DNA of 64,000 nucleotides from Micromussa lordhowensis. Lineage: Eukaryota > Cnidaria > Anthozoa > Scleractinia > Lobophylliidae. The notes under the pieces are model-generated. The model made no database searches and had not been told where the DNA came from. It saw only the letters and a program-made list of their open reading frames with translations. The number at the start of each line of letters is the position of its first letter. The first letter of the stretch is position 1. A program made the position numbers and the translations under genes. Below are positions 1-12,129 of this stretch, piece after piece. The DNA is taken from contig OZ026601.1 in assembly GCA_964020085.1 (NCBI GenBank), positions 15,488,530 to 15,552,529 of the forward strand, read 5' to 3'.

Positions 1-2660
1 CATTATTTTCACGTTCCATCGCGACGTCTGCCTGTTGAAGACAAAAAAACTGGTGCACCGCGGTTGACCTTTCACAATCCCACGTATTTTACTAAACTTA
101 GCTGACGTGTACCAGGCTTGTTACATAACAAAAAGGGTGGTTACTAAGCTGTTGTTTTCCTTTGATTGCACGTAGCCAAGTGAAATGGTGGTCGAAGTGG
201 TCGAAACTTTTTGAAGTGACACGCGGCTGTTTTCGCTTTCTTAGCTCAATGTAACCTGAAACTCTAAACGAAATGTTTCAAAACGTTTGGGATTTAGAAA
301 AACGCTTCTTGCTCCCTCAATTTGTTATATTTTCTCCTGAAAATGAGCAGTTAGCTTTGTTATGAGATGAGAATGACACTGTAGGAAATTGACATGTTTG
401 GTTCAACGCTGGCGGTGACGCAGATGGCTTACATTTGGCATTGCAGCTGTTATTTACAGGAAGACGTGGTATGTTTCACAGTGTTTGGGAATCAAACATT
501 TGCTTCATTCTCAGGATTGAAATGCACAAAGTCGCCAAAATTCTCAGGACTGGCTCTTTAGAAGATGAGAATTCCATTTGTAACAAGCTTTTTACCACCA
601 CGGCATTTATGCCACCGAGGGGAAGACCTTTTTCCTGATTTCATGAACTGAAACATGGAGCGTGATGCTCGTACACTTGAACAAAAAGTGCTATTTTTCT
701 CTAAGGTTTGTCTGTTTTTCAAATTTGTACATATACATCTGAAATCTTTGATTTATTTTGATATTTTAGGTGATTTTTCCCGTTGATATCTGCCATGACA
801 AACACAAATTTTAAGATAATGATTATTTTGTGCATGGGAATGTTACGCGTGACACCCTCAATTATGCATATTTTTAGATTAAGTGGTAAATCGGAGAATA
901 GTAGGCCAAAATCGGAGTACTATTCCTCCGATTTAGCCATAATCGCACTACTCTCCGCTTTTTAGCACAGGCTCAGTTTTTCATTGTTTATGAACCAATC
1001 GTAAGCAAGTTACCTAGTCTCGATTGCAAATGTTGTAAAATCATCAACTGTAGAATAAAGCGAACGGGCGAAAACTAAATTCCTGACGTGCCCAATTGCC
1101 TAAAACCAACCACTGGTAAGCCTTGAAAGAGGATAATTTTAGTTTTCTCTTGAGCAGACAGCATGCGTGTCAGGATGGGTATGTGCGTAACCCTTGGGAT
1201 AAGTGAAAGAGATTGATCTCTATATAATGCATGGATGTCATTCTGATAGGGGAAGTAGTCAAAGGTTGCTATGAGTGTGGATTTACTATGAAGACAGACA
1301 GGAGAATCGTTTCACCTGGAAAAGAAAATCAGTAGCTGTAAAGAGGTATTCTTGGTGGGATAGCAACAGGCAATTGACCCGAAATGTTGTTTAATATGTA
1401 ACATGTTTTATTTTGTAGTCAGTCGAAGGAAAATTGGCTCAAACAATTAAATATCCTTTGAATTCCTTTGCTTTCATTGTGAGCTGAGCCAATCTCTCAT
1501 GCATTTTTTTTGCTGCAATTGAAATAAAACTAGAAAAATTAATAATCACCAATATCGATTATGCGCTTTTATCGATTGGGCATGCTGGGTAAATTTAGCA
1601 GTTGACAGCCTTGGTAAAATGCACTGAAATCTTCTGAGAATTTCGGTCATCTGTCATTCTGCCACAACTAACTGTATTGTGTGATTACTGACTTATATCT
1701 GAGTGATGTTTTTAAAGCAGTAACATTGATAAGAAACAAACAAAAGTATTTTGATTTAGAGACATGCAGCGGTTGGGACAGAGCTGAATAATGCAAATGG
1801 CTTTGTCACTGCTCAGCGAATGGGAACTTGGGCTCAGGTGAGCGTGGTTTAAAATGGCCGGGATTCGTGGGTAAATTTTTTGGGGGTATTTGAACTTGAA
1901 AAATAAGGTGGTTGTTAAGTTGCCTCATAGGCAAAAATGGTCATTTTTATTACAATAATTTTAATTATTATTTGGACCCTAAAACACTCAATAGATTTTC
2001 TGCTGCACAAAAGTTATATTCTATGGTCGAATACCTTACATTCCTGAGGAACCCCACCCAAAATACTGACCACACGCATTTCAAGTTGGTTCAAGAAAGA
2101 ACATATATCAAGAAAGAAAAATGCTACACCCTCCAGATTTTGCTTGCAAAACAACAATACTCAGAGCTGTGCAACCTACCACTCTAAGCTAATCACTGCA
2201 CATATTTCAAGTTTTATCATGCTATAAAATAATTACTTGAAAATATGTATAATGGCTTCCAATTAATTAATTAATAATTATCTCATTCCTGTCATAAATC
2301 TTCCCGCGAAAAAAGAACCACCATTCGTCAAAAATCATGTTTTTTTCACTAAAAAGTCATTGCGGGATATATGTAAATTTATATTCGTTTGAAAGGTCAA
2401 GAATATGACCTTTCCCAGCTGTTTTGTTCTTTGAGATAAAAATAAATCTCGGATTACGATGTCACATCGAACCCACGCGTTACGCAAAACTCCATTCGAA
2501 CTCTGGCTTCGAACCAAAATATCACTTTCGCATTGGCAAATACCACACATCGGCAATAGTAAAATCTATTCCTTATCAATCCAGCGTCATCATGTTAAAA
2601 TTTCAGCAAAATCGAACAAAACCAGATGGAATGAGACAAAATTAGATTTTATCTTTTGTA
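1..2660. other. No recognisable gene
   Basis: AT-rich sequence with only short open frames (under 95 codons) that show no family motif and overlap on both strands. Apart from a small hairpin near 909-934 I see no RNA gene, transposon terminus or tandem array. It could be intergenic or intronic. Confidence 0.6.
909..934. repeat. Short perfect hairpin
   Basis: The 9-bp arms AAATCGGAG (909-917) and CTCCGATTT (926-934) flank an 8-base loop. Further AATCGG-like words lie on both sides, so this may be the core of a small foldback element. Function unknown. Confidence 0.5.
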
Positions 2661-3316
2661 TTTTACTTTTACTTTGGTCAAATGGATGAAAGGCTGACAC
2701 AATAAAACCTAATAGGGTATTGTCTACTTATTGTTTTTCTTTGAATGGATTTTTTTTTCACTTTTACAACTTACTGAGAGCATAGTTATGTAATAAAAGG
2801 AAACACAAAAAGCCACACATGACTTGGCTGTGATTCCCTTACTCATTTAAGGCAATTAAGAAAATTATCGTAATCACTTACTAACTCGCATAAATTCTTC
2901 TTGGAAAGTTTCATTGTGTTTTCCACTTGTGCTATCATGGGAAATAATAATTAACTAAACAGGAATGAATGACATCATGAGATTTATTTTCAAGGACGCA
3001 GGTTCAGACTATGCACAGACTGTACAGAGTCGCTCAAAAGAGCAGGAACAACAACTTTAGAAAATAGGCGTCTGCAAAATATGGTAGAAGTAGTAGTAAT
3101 CTCTAATGAGGATGCCAACGTCACGAAGTGGTTTACAGAAGGGTCCTCAAAAGAATATTAAAATTAAATCAAGAAGAAGCAAAATATACAAAAATAAAAG
3201 ATTAAAAGAATATATACAGCATTCACAATCATTAAGTAACAAATAGAACTAGCTAAAAATACAAGAATATAAAAGATAAAAAGACTAAACAAAGGGTAAA
3301 AAAGCTAAGAATGTTG

Positions 3317-3907
3317 TTAAGAATCAAAGAGAACTTTGAACAGGCCACGTTTAAAAGCAGACGGTGACTCTGCATTCCTCAATGAGGTGTCCAACCAGTT
3401 CCATATATCTGCGCTAAAGCTAACTGACAACCAATGACCCCATCTTCTTGTGGCATTGGATTTGCGAACGTTATTTCTCGATGTTGTGTAACGTTTATGA
3501 AAATCACCATTGAATGTGACTGGGATAGAGTGACAGAAATGGGTGTTAATTAATTTATACATCAAGATAGCATGATGTTCCTTTCTACATCATAATAATG
3601 GCTTCCAGCCAAGTCTTGTTAGTGCATCAGCTGCAGAAGAATGCACAGGAAGATCTAAAATGAGGCAAGCGGCCTTATTCTGTAACACTTTTAGTTCAGA
3701 CATTAAGGAGGCATTTCCACGATCTCCCCAAATGATATTGCCATAGTCAAAAAGAGGTAAAATGAAACTATTAAAAAACATAATTCTAGCATTGAGGGGG
3801 AGGCAAGTTTTAATATGCCTTAAGAGACCTAACTTTTTACTGATCTTGCCGTCAATATAATCAATGTGGTCAGACCAGGAAAACTGGTTATTAATCACAA
3901 TACCCAA
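3317..3907 (-). pseudogene. LINE reverse transcriptase, C-terminal end (copy A)
   Basis: This is the end of a non-LTR retrotransposon ORF2, from the post-RT region to the stop. The translation shows the usual pattern after the RT fingers and palm: FSWSDHIDYI, then LFDYGNIIWGD, then LQNKAACLIL. A frameshift near 3575-3590 leads to a second frame with NSLDTS/RNAESPSAFK-type ending. The RT catalytic core and endonuclease are absent, as expected for a 5'-truncated insertion. Downstream (2940-3316) lies an AT-rich 3' UTR with a short TAG-type microsatellite. Clade (CR1/L2/Jockey-like) cannot be settled from this piece. Confidence 0.85.
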
Positions 3908-4092
3908 GTATGCATAAGAACCTACATTACTATATGGTACTTACATATGATTAAATATGGTACTCAATCTTTTTTAAATGTCTTCATCTTAACAGCTATC
4001 CCTCATACGTGAAACAAATGTTTCTTTATGCACTGTTTCGTATTCCTTAAGAGGCAGTAACATTCTATCTTTTCCCAAGCTGTTCTAAATTC

Positions 4093-4172
4093 TAAATTCT
4101 TTTCGTTATGTTGCCTCAAAACTCTGGAACTCATTACGGGATAACTACAGAACATTAAGTTCAATCATATAA
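4093..4172 (+). pseudogene. LINE ORF2 terminal peptide (plus-strand tail)
   Basis: A short frame reads SFRYVASKLWNSLRDNYR and stops, the typical last residues of many LINE ORF2 proteins (aligning to AxxLWNxLP). It lies head-to-head with the minus-strand LINE just upstream. The same tail recurs in copy C (about 6450-6530) and copy B (about 12930-13010). Only the extreme 3' end is present. Confidence 0.6.
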
Positions 4173-4292
4173 AGACTTTGAGCTGTTTATCTGCAACTAT
4201 AATTAACCGCGCAACAATAGGCGGAGTGCGGTTCATGGTTTAAACATGGTTTATTTATTTATAGAAATACCTGTCAACAAATACCATAAATA

Positions 4293-5205
4293 TGTTGGAA
4301 CCCAACCAAGCAAGAGGTACCAAGACTCTGGTCTTCTGGGCTTTTATTAAAAGGCTTCTGCTTCTGTTGCTAGAGTTCAGCTACTCTACTCAAGATCTTC
4401 TCTCTTTCATCTAGCAGCAAATGCACACGCGCTTCTATAGTGTATCGGTAACCATGTGTGGGGAACACGAAATGAACTGACCTCGGAGGATAACTCACTG
4501 TTTCAGAATATAAACCCAAACACTTCTGTACATTCGACTCTCAGAAGGAAACAACAAAGTGTTTAAAACAATAGAAGCCACACTTTAGTGAACTTAAAAC
4601 CCAGAAGGGATCTTTGTGGGAAATTCAGAACAAGACTAATAATACTGATCATCGAAAGTTAAAGCTAAAGAACTCACGAATTTGTATAGGCACTCAATAA
4701 GAATTAAAAATGTAGCGAAATGAATCAAAACAATATGAAAAATACCAAAACATGAAAAGGTAACAGAAACAATACTTAATGAACCAATCCCAAATGGTAA
4801 CTAAAATTAGGAAAGTAAAGAGAACCTCACAAACTGGTTTTCTCTGAAAGAGTGACAATAATTTGTCGGAAACGACGCTCATTGACAGTAAAATAATCAC
4901 ATATCTGAATAAATTCGACAATATTGTCAATTTCCCAAATCAAGCAACGACCAAACCCAGAAAATAAACCTTAAAATAAATCAACGCATTGCCATGAAAA
5001 GTTCCGATTAACCTGAAAATTGCAAATCGTTTGGTCTGAAGCTGAACCATGATTGCGATATTTAAAGGAAGCAAACAAACCACTAACTAAAGCTAAATTG
5101 AGAGCTGAGCCCTCATCTAGCTGTGTGGAAAAACTACTGGCTGACAGATTAATTACGTAAGTCATTTCAATGTTCAGAGTGAGGAGTTCAATGTTCGACA
5201 CAACA
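4293..5205 (-). repeat. Gypsy LTR, copy A (913 bp)
   Basis: On the minus strand the segment begins TGTTG (5205-5201) and ends CAACA (4297-4293), the TG...CA inverted termini of an LTR. It holds an AATAAA signal. It matches the LTR at 13124-13712 plus 18181-18507, giving 914 bp there once the nested DIRS is removed. The flanking env tail at 5266-5555 places it as the 3' LTR of the same family. This copy is uninterrupted and supplies the empty site for the DIRS insertion in copy B. Confidence 0.8.
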
Positions 5206-5265
5206 AAGTTCAATGCTCAGTGAAGTGATTCCTTATTTATTTGTTCATTCTTGAGTATGTGCTCG

Positions 5266-5555
5266 TCAGACTTTTTGAATCTTGGGACTCTGGTGACCTT
5301 GTTGGACAGGTTTGTCACAATGCTTGCAAATATTTTGTAGAGGTGTAGTAAGCACAGTTTGTAGAGGTGTAGTAGGCACAGTTTGTAGAGGTACCTTTGT
5401 CTGAGGAACCTTGCTCAAACGGTGGTAAACGATTTTGCGGAGACACTGGCAGGCAACACAACAGAAGATAAAATTAGGGACTGACAATCCTAATGCAGCA
5501 TATGCAATGTACTCCCTTAATGTAGTTTCAGAGGTCACTTCTACTTGATTGACCT
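5266..5555 (-). pseudogene. Env-like protein, C-terminal fragment (copy A)
   Basis: It encodes the membrane-proximal part of the env-like ORF described at 18540-20442: NQVEVTSETTL, then a hydrophobic span with a Cys cluster (FIFCCVACQC), then a tail of 8-residue repeats around PLQTVPTT and a CKHC..C-like region. Copy A keeps the tail frame that copy B has lost by a 4-bp deletion. It ends at a TGA where copy B has CGA. The 5' side is cut at about 5556. Confidence 0.7.
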
Positions 5556-5556
5556 G

Positions 5557-6640
5557 TGAACCGCAAGAGCCCACAAGAGGAATGAGACGTAGCCATGCAG
5601 TTCAGAAATAAAACCCAGGCGGGTCATGAATGAAAACCTAGGTTTGAATTTTACTTTGGTCAAATGGATGAAAGGCCGACACAATAAAACCTAATAGGGT
5701 ATTGTCTACTTATTGTCTTTCTTTGAATGGATTTTTTTTTCACTTTTACAACTTACTGAGAGCATAGTTATGTAATAAAAGGAAACACAAAAAGCCACAG
5801 ATGACTTGGCTTTGATTAAAGGCAATTAAGAATATTATCGTAATCACTTTCTAACTCGCATATATTCTTCTTGGAAAGTTTCATTGTGTTTTCCACTTGT
5901 GCTATCATGAGAAATAATAATTAACTAAACAGGACTGAATGACATCATGAGATTTATTTTCAAGGACGCAGGTTCAGACTATGCGCAGACTGTACAGAGT
6001 CGCTCAAAAGAGCAAGAACAACAACTTTAGAAAATAGGCGTCTGCAAAATATGGTAGTAGTAGTAGTAGTAGTAGTAGTAGTAATCTCTAATGAGGATGC
6101 CAACATCACGAAGTGGTTTACAGAAGGGTCCTCAAAAGAATACTAAGATTAAATCAAGAACAAGCTAAACATACAAAAATAAAAGATTAAAAGAATATAT
6201 ACAATATCTACAATCATTAAGTAACAAATAGAACTAGCTAAAAATACAAGAATATAAAAGATAAAAAGACTAAACAAAGGGTAAAAAAGCTAAGAATGTT
6301 GTTAAGAATCAAAGAGAACTTTGGACAGGCCACGTTTAAAAGCAGACAGTGACTCTGCATTCCTTAATGAGGTGTCCAACCAGTTCCTTTATGCACTGTT
6401 TCGTATTCCTTAAGAGGCAGTAACATTCTATCTTTTCCCAAGCTGTTCTAAATTCTAAATTCTTTTCGTTATGTTGCCTCGAAACTCTGGAACTCATTAC
6501 CTGATAACAGTAAGCTCAATCATATAAAGACTTTGAGCTGCTTATCTGCAACTATAATTAACCGCACAACAATAGGCGGAGTACGGTTCATGGTTTAAAA
6601 ATGGTTTATTTATTTATAGAAATACTTGTCAACAAATGCC
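5557..6640. repeat. Composite repeat unit, copy C (deleted)
   Basis: It begins with the GTGAACCGCA...TGCAGTTCA near-palindrome also seen at 11413-11462, then the LINE 3' UTR, and jumps at about 6384 from the LINE coding end directly to the plus-strand LINE tail, so the RT-containing middle present in A and B is deleted. No LTR follows; it continues with unrelated sequence after ATAAATA at about 6645. Confidence 0.7.
6055..6083. repeat. (TAG)n microsatellite in LINE 3' UTR
   Basis: About nine TAG units. The same position carries only about three to four units in copies A and B, so this is expansion within one copy of the repeat. Confidence 0.9.
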
Positions 6641-6649
6641 ATAAATAGA

Positions 6650-7740
6650 TTTAGCATATGTCAAAGTTGGCGAACATCATGTGCATTCTATTAAAGAGCT
6701 TAAATTGTGGGTAAGACTTTGAAGTGCTTTTTGTTTCACTGTTGTTCGGTACATTCAAAAGGCTTAATTATCAATTTTGTTAACTGTTGAAATTTCTGCA
6801 TAATCCAGTGTGTTTTCTGTATAATTGGCACGTTTTTTCCCAATTTTACCCCCAAAAATTTCCATATAATTTGTATTTTTTTCCACACTCTGTCAGATGG
6901 CATGAATTTATCTTTTGCAGTTGACAAAGATTTTTGGTAGCCAACGTGGCTAGTAACTAAGGGAATTTCACTAGCCAAAATTGACCACCACCAATTTGAG
7001 CCCTGATAAAATCCAGACAAAAAGTGACTCTTTTAAGGAGTCTATGTCAGCACTGTCCAAAACAGATCTACAGCAGGGTCAAGCTCCTGTATTTTTTAGC
7101 GAGGCCTTAGTATGGCTATCACAAAAACACTCGCGCTGTGTGAATACCAGATGCCTTGGAGTAATCAAGACTCCCATAAGATAACTTTTATTGAGCTTGT
7201 TGAGTCTCTTATTGTTATCTCGTGCTTTCTCGGTACTCATTTGCACAGAGTGGGTAATCTTTTGACACCAGATACATGAGTCACTTAGAACTGCCTTGAC
7301 TGTAACCAGTTGTTCTGCACAACTTGAGTAAGAGATGAAATTGCTACTACACCAGTTGCCATTTAAGTATCTGAGTACTGAAATGGGACATTACTGAGAG
7401 GCAAGATTTTTACTGTGATGCTCTGGGACAATGTCACCTGTGAGAAACTTGTTGTAGTTGCTTACTCTGACTGGAATTTTGGGTTGCTGTAAAGTTTTTA
7501 AGTTCTGTGTGCTTTTTTGGATGAAAAGTGATGACAACTCTGGTAGCTTCTTCCTCCTTGTGCAAGGTGCAGTTGAATTATTTCCTATTGTGCAATCTTG
7601 CATTAGGTGTTACTTCTCTTTAAAAACAACATCAGGGCTTTTTGTAAACTTTGCCCTGTTTACTAGGGGTACAACTGTAGCAAACTAATTTCAACTAGTA
7701 GAGTTGACTGAGTTTAACCATCCTATTCCTCTCTTGCTTT
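6650..7740. other. Unassigned; one minus-strand ORF of unknown identity
   Basis: The longest frame (6736-7020, minus, 94 codons) includes THVGYQKSLSTA and WKFLGVKLGKNVPIIQ. Its low-complexity-free composition hints at a coding remnant, but I do not recognise a family and cannot rule out chance. Nothing else is visible. Confidence 0.3.
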
Positions 7741-7782
7741 CACTCAATAGCTCTTATCGCAGTTATCAGCGGTTTGACATGC

Positions 7783-7834
7783 AAACGAGGCGAAAGGGTC
7801 AATACTGCATTGTATTGACCCTTTAGCCTCGTTT
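7783..7834. repeat. Near-perfect 23-bp-arm hairpin
   Basis: Arms at 7783-7805 and 7812-7834 pair over 23 bp with one mismatch around a 6-base loop (TGCATT). The outer arm is AAACGAGGC and the inner stem AGGGTCAATAC. Such a stem could extrude as a cruciform or be the relic of a foldback insertion; no gene is attached. Confidence 0.8.
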
Positions 7835-8479
7835 GTGTGCCGCTCTAAACAAAGGAATATTTGACAGCGGGCTCAACTCCGATAGCAGCTATTACAACGG
7901 GTGTGTAAAGAGCTACTCTGACAACGAAGAATGAACTCTTATTCTTATACTAAATTTTGAGCAATGTGATTGGTTGTTGCAAGGCACTATTCATAATAAA
8001 GCTAGGTTATTCAAGGTCACGTCCATCATAGAAACCAATCAAGTTGACATGCTTGAAACTAAAAGGAAATAGTATCTAAATATTGACAGATATATCACGC
8101 AACGTCACTCTTTCCGATCAGGTTCATTGTAAATGAAGACAAAATAAATGAATATAGTAGCTAATAAAGGAATATAGTATGTTAACTTAGTACTTAGTGA
8201 AACTGAAATATTCAAAGTTCTATTCTCAATGTCCTTCAAAACATAGGTCACTGTTTAGCAATATTCTGCCATATCTTTGATTGGTTAATTTCAGAGCCGC
8301 TGCTGGCCAATCATGGTTTGCATGGGCCTTGAATAGTCCTCCAAAAAGGATCAAGCCCTTGAAAAGTCCTTGAGAATTGAAAAATGTGCTCAAGTCCTTG
8401 AAAAGTCCTTGAATTTTCCCCAGTAGTACTTAAATCTTATTGAAAGGTCCTTGAATAAAGAAAAGTTTATTAACGCAAT

Positions 8480-8720
8480 GTTGTCTTGCACACAGAAAAC
8501 TTCTTCTAGTCACATCAGAAGGCTCCTGCTTTATACGAAGGACCTTCTCTTGCCTCCAATGTCTCGGTGAAACCCTTCTTGTAGTTGGTCTTGCTCTTCT
8601 TGGCCTTTTTGACTAGAATGGTAAATTCTGTCATGGTCCAGCTTCTTACAGGCTTTCCTGCAGTGATAACCTGGATCAATTCCAAGTACTTCTAAAATTG
8701 TCAAGAGTGTTGTTAGCCGT
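8480..8720 (-). pseudogene. Probable Mutator-like transposase C-terminal fragment
   Basis: A frame with several stops reads LLTILEVLGIDPGYHC, then KLDHDRIYHSSQK and an EGFHRDIGGKRR-like stretch. I associate this pattern (LGI.PG..C...C.KLD..R) with the C-terminal end of Mutator-like proteins in coral genomes, from memory only. It lies 1.5 kb downstream, on the same strand, of the exon at 10203-10550 and may be the other end of that gene. The catalytic middle is not visible. Confidence 0.4.
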
Positions 8721-8756
8721 CATTGGAGTCGCGAACTGCTAGGAAGGTTGCCAGCT

Positions 8757-9197
8757 CTACAATTGGTGTACTGGCATGTGTTTCCTTGGTTGCTCGTTGC
8801 CAAATGAGTCCATTGATGGCCTCATTTTGATTTTGGGAACAGAATGGCTGACATTAGTCTTTGTTTTGTTTTCTTTGTGTGATGCCAGACAAAAGGAGGA
8901 GAAAATAAAATAAAAACAAGCAACGTTTCGAAAGGCTTTTAAAGCAAAAGCCAGAGACTTCAAAATTGGATCCCTTAAAAATATATAATAAACACGATTT
9001 TTAAGACTTTCTTTCATCAAATTGACTGAAATTTTAAGCTTTACCTTTTTGCCGTTGCTTCTTGGTGGTGTTAGTAAGAAGTAGCCGGATCTTAATCCAC
9101 ATTTTGTGAGAACACAACCGATGAAATCGTTGGCCTCTTCAAATGGCGATTCACTGTGGCCTTTCCAACAGGGCCTTTGGGTCAAAATTTCTGCCAC
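8757..9197 (-). CDS. Unrecognised ORF, possible first exon
   Basis: A 146-codon frame that I cannot assign. The first 51 codons (through PPRSNGKK at about 9045) look protein-like and are followed directly by GTAAAG, so the coding part may be a short exon reading into an intron; the AT-rich remainder looks intronic. It sits between the two Mutator-like fragments on the same strand and might be unrelated inserted DNA. Confidence 0.25.
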   Translation of the reverse strand: MAEILTQRPCWKGHSESPFEEANDFIGCVLTKCGLRSGYFLLTPPRSNGKKVKLKISVNLMKESLKNRVYYIFLRDPILKSLAFALKAFRNVACFYFIFSSFCLASHKENKTKTNVSHSVPKIKMRPSMDSFGNEQPRKHMPVHQL

Positions 9198-9851
9198 GTG
9201 AGTGAGCGCACCATTGGTTTGTTGTTGTTGTTGTTTAATATTAGCTCAATTGATCAAAACACTGTGATCAAGGCCACCTAGTTGCCTCTTAACCTCTCAA
9301 ATGCATTCTTTTTAAACAACCAGAACCTGGTGAATGCTGAAGAAATGTCGCAAACGACAAAGCGACGATTTCATCTCAGTTCTGAGGAAGCCTTCCCTTT
9401 AAACGTGGCACTATCAACTGTGGAAAAGAGTGCTGCGCTTTACCCTCACGACATCGTCTGGAAAGTGCGCTGGTTACTTATTACGAGAGAAATATTTTGC
9501 CGCACTCTCGCCACAAACCTTTTTACCAAGAACTTACCATGTTTTGTTAGGATCTAACAACTGAGCACTTTCCACCCGAGTGAAGGGCAAAGATCGGAGT
9601 CATTTCACCGCGCGAACTGCAAAAATTTAACCTGCTCATTCTTATCAAGTTACAGAGATATGTGAGTTATGAGATACATCAATCGTCAATGTTTGATTTC
9701 ATCTAACATGTTAAACCTATTTTAATCCTATTTGATTCTGGTTTTGTCTCTCTGTTGACAGAAATTTAATCACGTAGTAAACCACAAGTTAATTAATTCG
9801 AAATTCGGGTACTTCCAGTGCAGACCCACTTCCGTGTTGTCATGTTGCCCA

Positions 9852-10045
9852 AAGATAGCGCAAATCATGTAAGGAAACCCTTTGATAACAACATATATTT
9901 TCTCATGGGAACTTTTGCCAGAAACACGTGCGAAGATTAACGTGACAAGGTTGTTTGGTTGGGTTTCTGTAATGCTTGTTTGCGTTACACATATGTAACA
10001 CTTGTTTGCGTTATCCATATGAAAGCTAGGATTTCATAAAATATT
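9852..10045. repeat. Direct repeat, left copy
   Basis: About 190 bp repeated at 11055-11228 in the same orientation. This copy contains an internal duplication of a roughly 22-bp CTTGTTTGCGTTA word absent from the other. The pair brackets the Mutator-like exon at 10203-10550. Confidence 0.75.
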
Positions 10046-10202
10046 CTTTAACAATTTGCACTCACCACATTCCTTTGACATAATTTCACAGTCCAAAGCC
10101 TTTCAAGTGATAGTGGAAAAAACAGTAACCACACCGAAAGATGAAGATAAGCTTGCTTCTTTTTCTCCAGGTTCCATCTCCTGATACCGCAATATTATAT
10201 AC

Positions 10203-10550
10203 TCATTCCTTGTGAGGCTCGTAACATTCTTTCACTTTATCTGCAGCTTTGGACATGCTTTTTTTAGCAGTATGTTCAGCTGCATCACGCATGGCTTGAA
10301 CATGGTCCCGGTATACATTTTCATTCATAGGCAGCAACATGTTCATTGCGCATGTAAATCTCACGAGGCCCTGATGACCGATGCCAACATTTCTGGTCGC
10401 TAAAACAGCCCTCCTGTTCACTTCAAACGCTCTGCTGTTTTTGGCCTCGGCAGAAGTGGAAAATGACTTGTAAAAAGAGCTGTTACCAAACAGATTTAGC
10501 TTCGGGGGTTTTGAGAAGGAACCAGCGAGACAGGCAAAATACACAGGCAA
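10203..10550 (-). pseudogene. Mutator-like transposase, N-terminal exon
   Basis: The 115-codon frame contains SRAFEVNRRAVLATRNVG, GLVRFTCAMNM, and NENVYRDHVQAMRDAAEH followed by a K/A-rich helix. I recognise this as the region just before the first catalytic Asp in a Mutator-like transposase subfamily widespread in cnidarians (Pfam Mutator-like transposase domain, by memory). The frame stops right where DGTW-type catalytic sequence should follow, so either a splice site or a break lies at 10203. A related gene with its catalytic region is at 36515-38715. Confidence 0.6.
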
Positions 10551-10559
10551 CTTTTAATC

Positions 10560-11400
10560 AGCTGGGGCAGAGCTGTTAGCGTACTCTGCGCTACATCCAA
10601 TTTCAACTCTACTTCAACTCCCTTCAATTCCACTTTACAAACTAAAACTCGCGATTATATACCTGCGCATTGGCAAGCTTTACAGTGATTGGTTAATACA
10701 ATGTTTCTAGAATAAGACAAAGGACAAAGAAACAGCGCTTCTTGCGGTAACCGGCGTTTGGGGCTTGGCCAGAAGATAAGGATAATTATCTTGACCACAT
10801 ATAATCTTAGGAATCGTGGTTTCCGCAGTTCCTAAAATCATACGCGCACGTACAAACTCTGGAAAGCTTACATTACTAATTACTAACCCTAATCGACAAA
10901 TATTCTTACGAGTTACTAAAACCGATCAACGAATATTATTAGCGATATTTCTGATTGTACAACCTTGACGAGTTAACCCTGCATGTCAGATGCCACCCCA
11001 GGGTTACCGACCGCGTTGTGGGTCACCGAAAAGGAAATAGCTATTCTTGCCAAAAGATAGCGCAAATCATGCAAGGAAACCCTTTGATAACAACACATAT
11101 TTTCTCGTGGGAACTTTTGCCAGAAACACGTGCGCAGATTAACATGACAAGGCTGTTTGTTCTGCTTCTGTAACGCTCATTTGCGTTACCCATATGAAAG
11201 CTAGAATTTCATAAAATATTCTTTAACAGAGCACTTGCAAGTCGTAGGCCCCAGGCCTATACAGTAACGCAAACCCTAGCAACAAAACAAACACCACAAC
11301 AAGCCACCAAAAACGCTAATAAACGCTAACACCACGCTAAACGCCACGCCAACTAATGAGCAACACTCCTCATCGTTAACTAAGTTAAATAAGTATATTT
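10560..11400. other. No gene seen; right copy of direct repeat
   Basis: The interval holds the second copy (11055-11228) of the repeat at 9852-10045 and otherwise AT-rich sequence with no recognisable frame. Confidence 0.6.
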
Positions 11401-11412
11401 AACCTAATGTGT

Positions 11413-11462
11413 GTGAACTGCAAGAGCCCACAAGAGGAATGAGACGAAGCCATGCAGTTCAC
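11413..11462. repeat. 10-bp inverted repeat at the edge of composite copy B
   Basis: GTGAACTGCA (11413-11422) pairs perfectly with TGCAGTTCAC (11453-11462). The same structure with one change per arm begins copy C near 5557, so it marks the boundary of the composite unit or of the LINE 3' end inside it. Confidence 0.7.
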
Positions 11463-12129
11463 AAATAAAACCCATGCGGGTCATGAATGAAAACCTAGGT
11501 TTGAATTTTACTTTGGTCAAATGGATGAAAGGCCGACACAATAAAACCTAATAGGGTATTGTCTACTTATTGTTTTTCTTTGAATGGATTTTTTTTCACT
11601 TTTACAACTTACTGAGAGCATAGTTATGTAATAAAAGGAAACACAAAAAGCCACAGATGACTTGGCTGTGATTGCCTTACTCATTAAGAAAATTATCGTA
11701 ATCACTTGCTAGCTTGCATAAATTCTTGGAAAGTTTCATTGTGTTTTCCACTTGTGCCATCATGGGAAATAATAATAAACTAAACAGGACTGAATGACAT
11801 CATGAGATTTATTTTCAATGACACAGGTTCAGACTGCACAGACTGTACAGAGTCGCTCAAAAGAGCAGGAACAACAACTTTAGAAAATAGGCGTCTGCAA
11901 AATATGGTAGTAGTAGTAGTAATATTTAATGAGGATGCCAACGTCACGAAGTGGTTTACAGAAGGGTCCTCAAAAGAATACTAAAATTAAATCAAGAACA
12001 AGCTAAAGATACAAAAATAAAATATTAAAAGAATATATACAATATCTACAATCATTAAGTAACAAATAGAACTAGCGACAAATACAAGAATATAAAAGAT
12101 AAAAAGACTAAACAAAGGGTAAAAAAGCT

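Larger units (their letters stand above)
2660..5556. repeat. Composite repeat unit, copy A
   Basis: A segment repeated at 5557-6640 (copy C, shorter) and 11408-13123 (copy B). Its fixed order is a minus-strand LINE 3' end, a plus-strand LINE tail, then (A and B) a Gypsy LTR followed by env sequence. The same junctions recur, so the nested block was copied as a unit rather than built three times. Copy A ends inside the env-like gene at about 5556, where sequence switches to the start of copy C. Confidence 0.75.

Noticed and set aside
435..965. Small ORFs near the left edge
   Set aside because: Short, no motif, no splice-supported continuation.
4694..5213. Hydrophobic minus-strand frames inside the LTR
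   Set aside because: They recur only because the LTR recurs; they lie within the LTR and have no motif, so they are unlikely to be genes.
9282..9557. Plus-strand 91-codon frame
   Set aside because: No recognisable motif or splice context; not repeated in the window.
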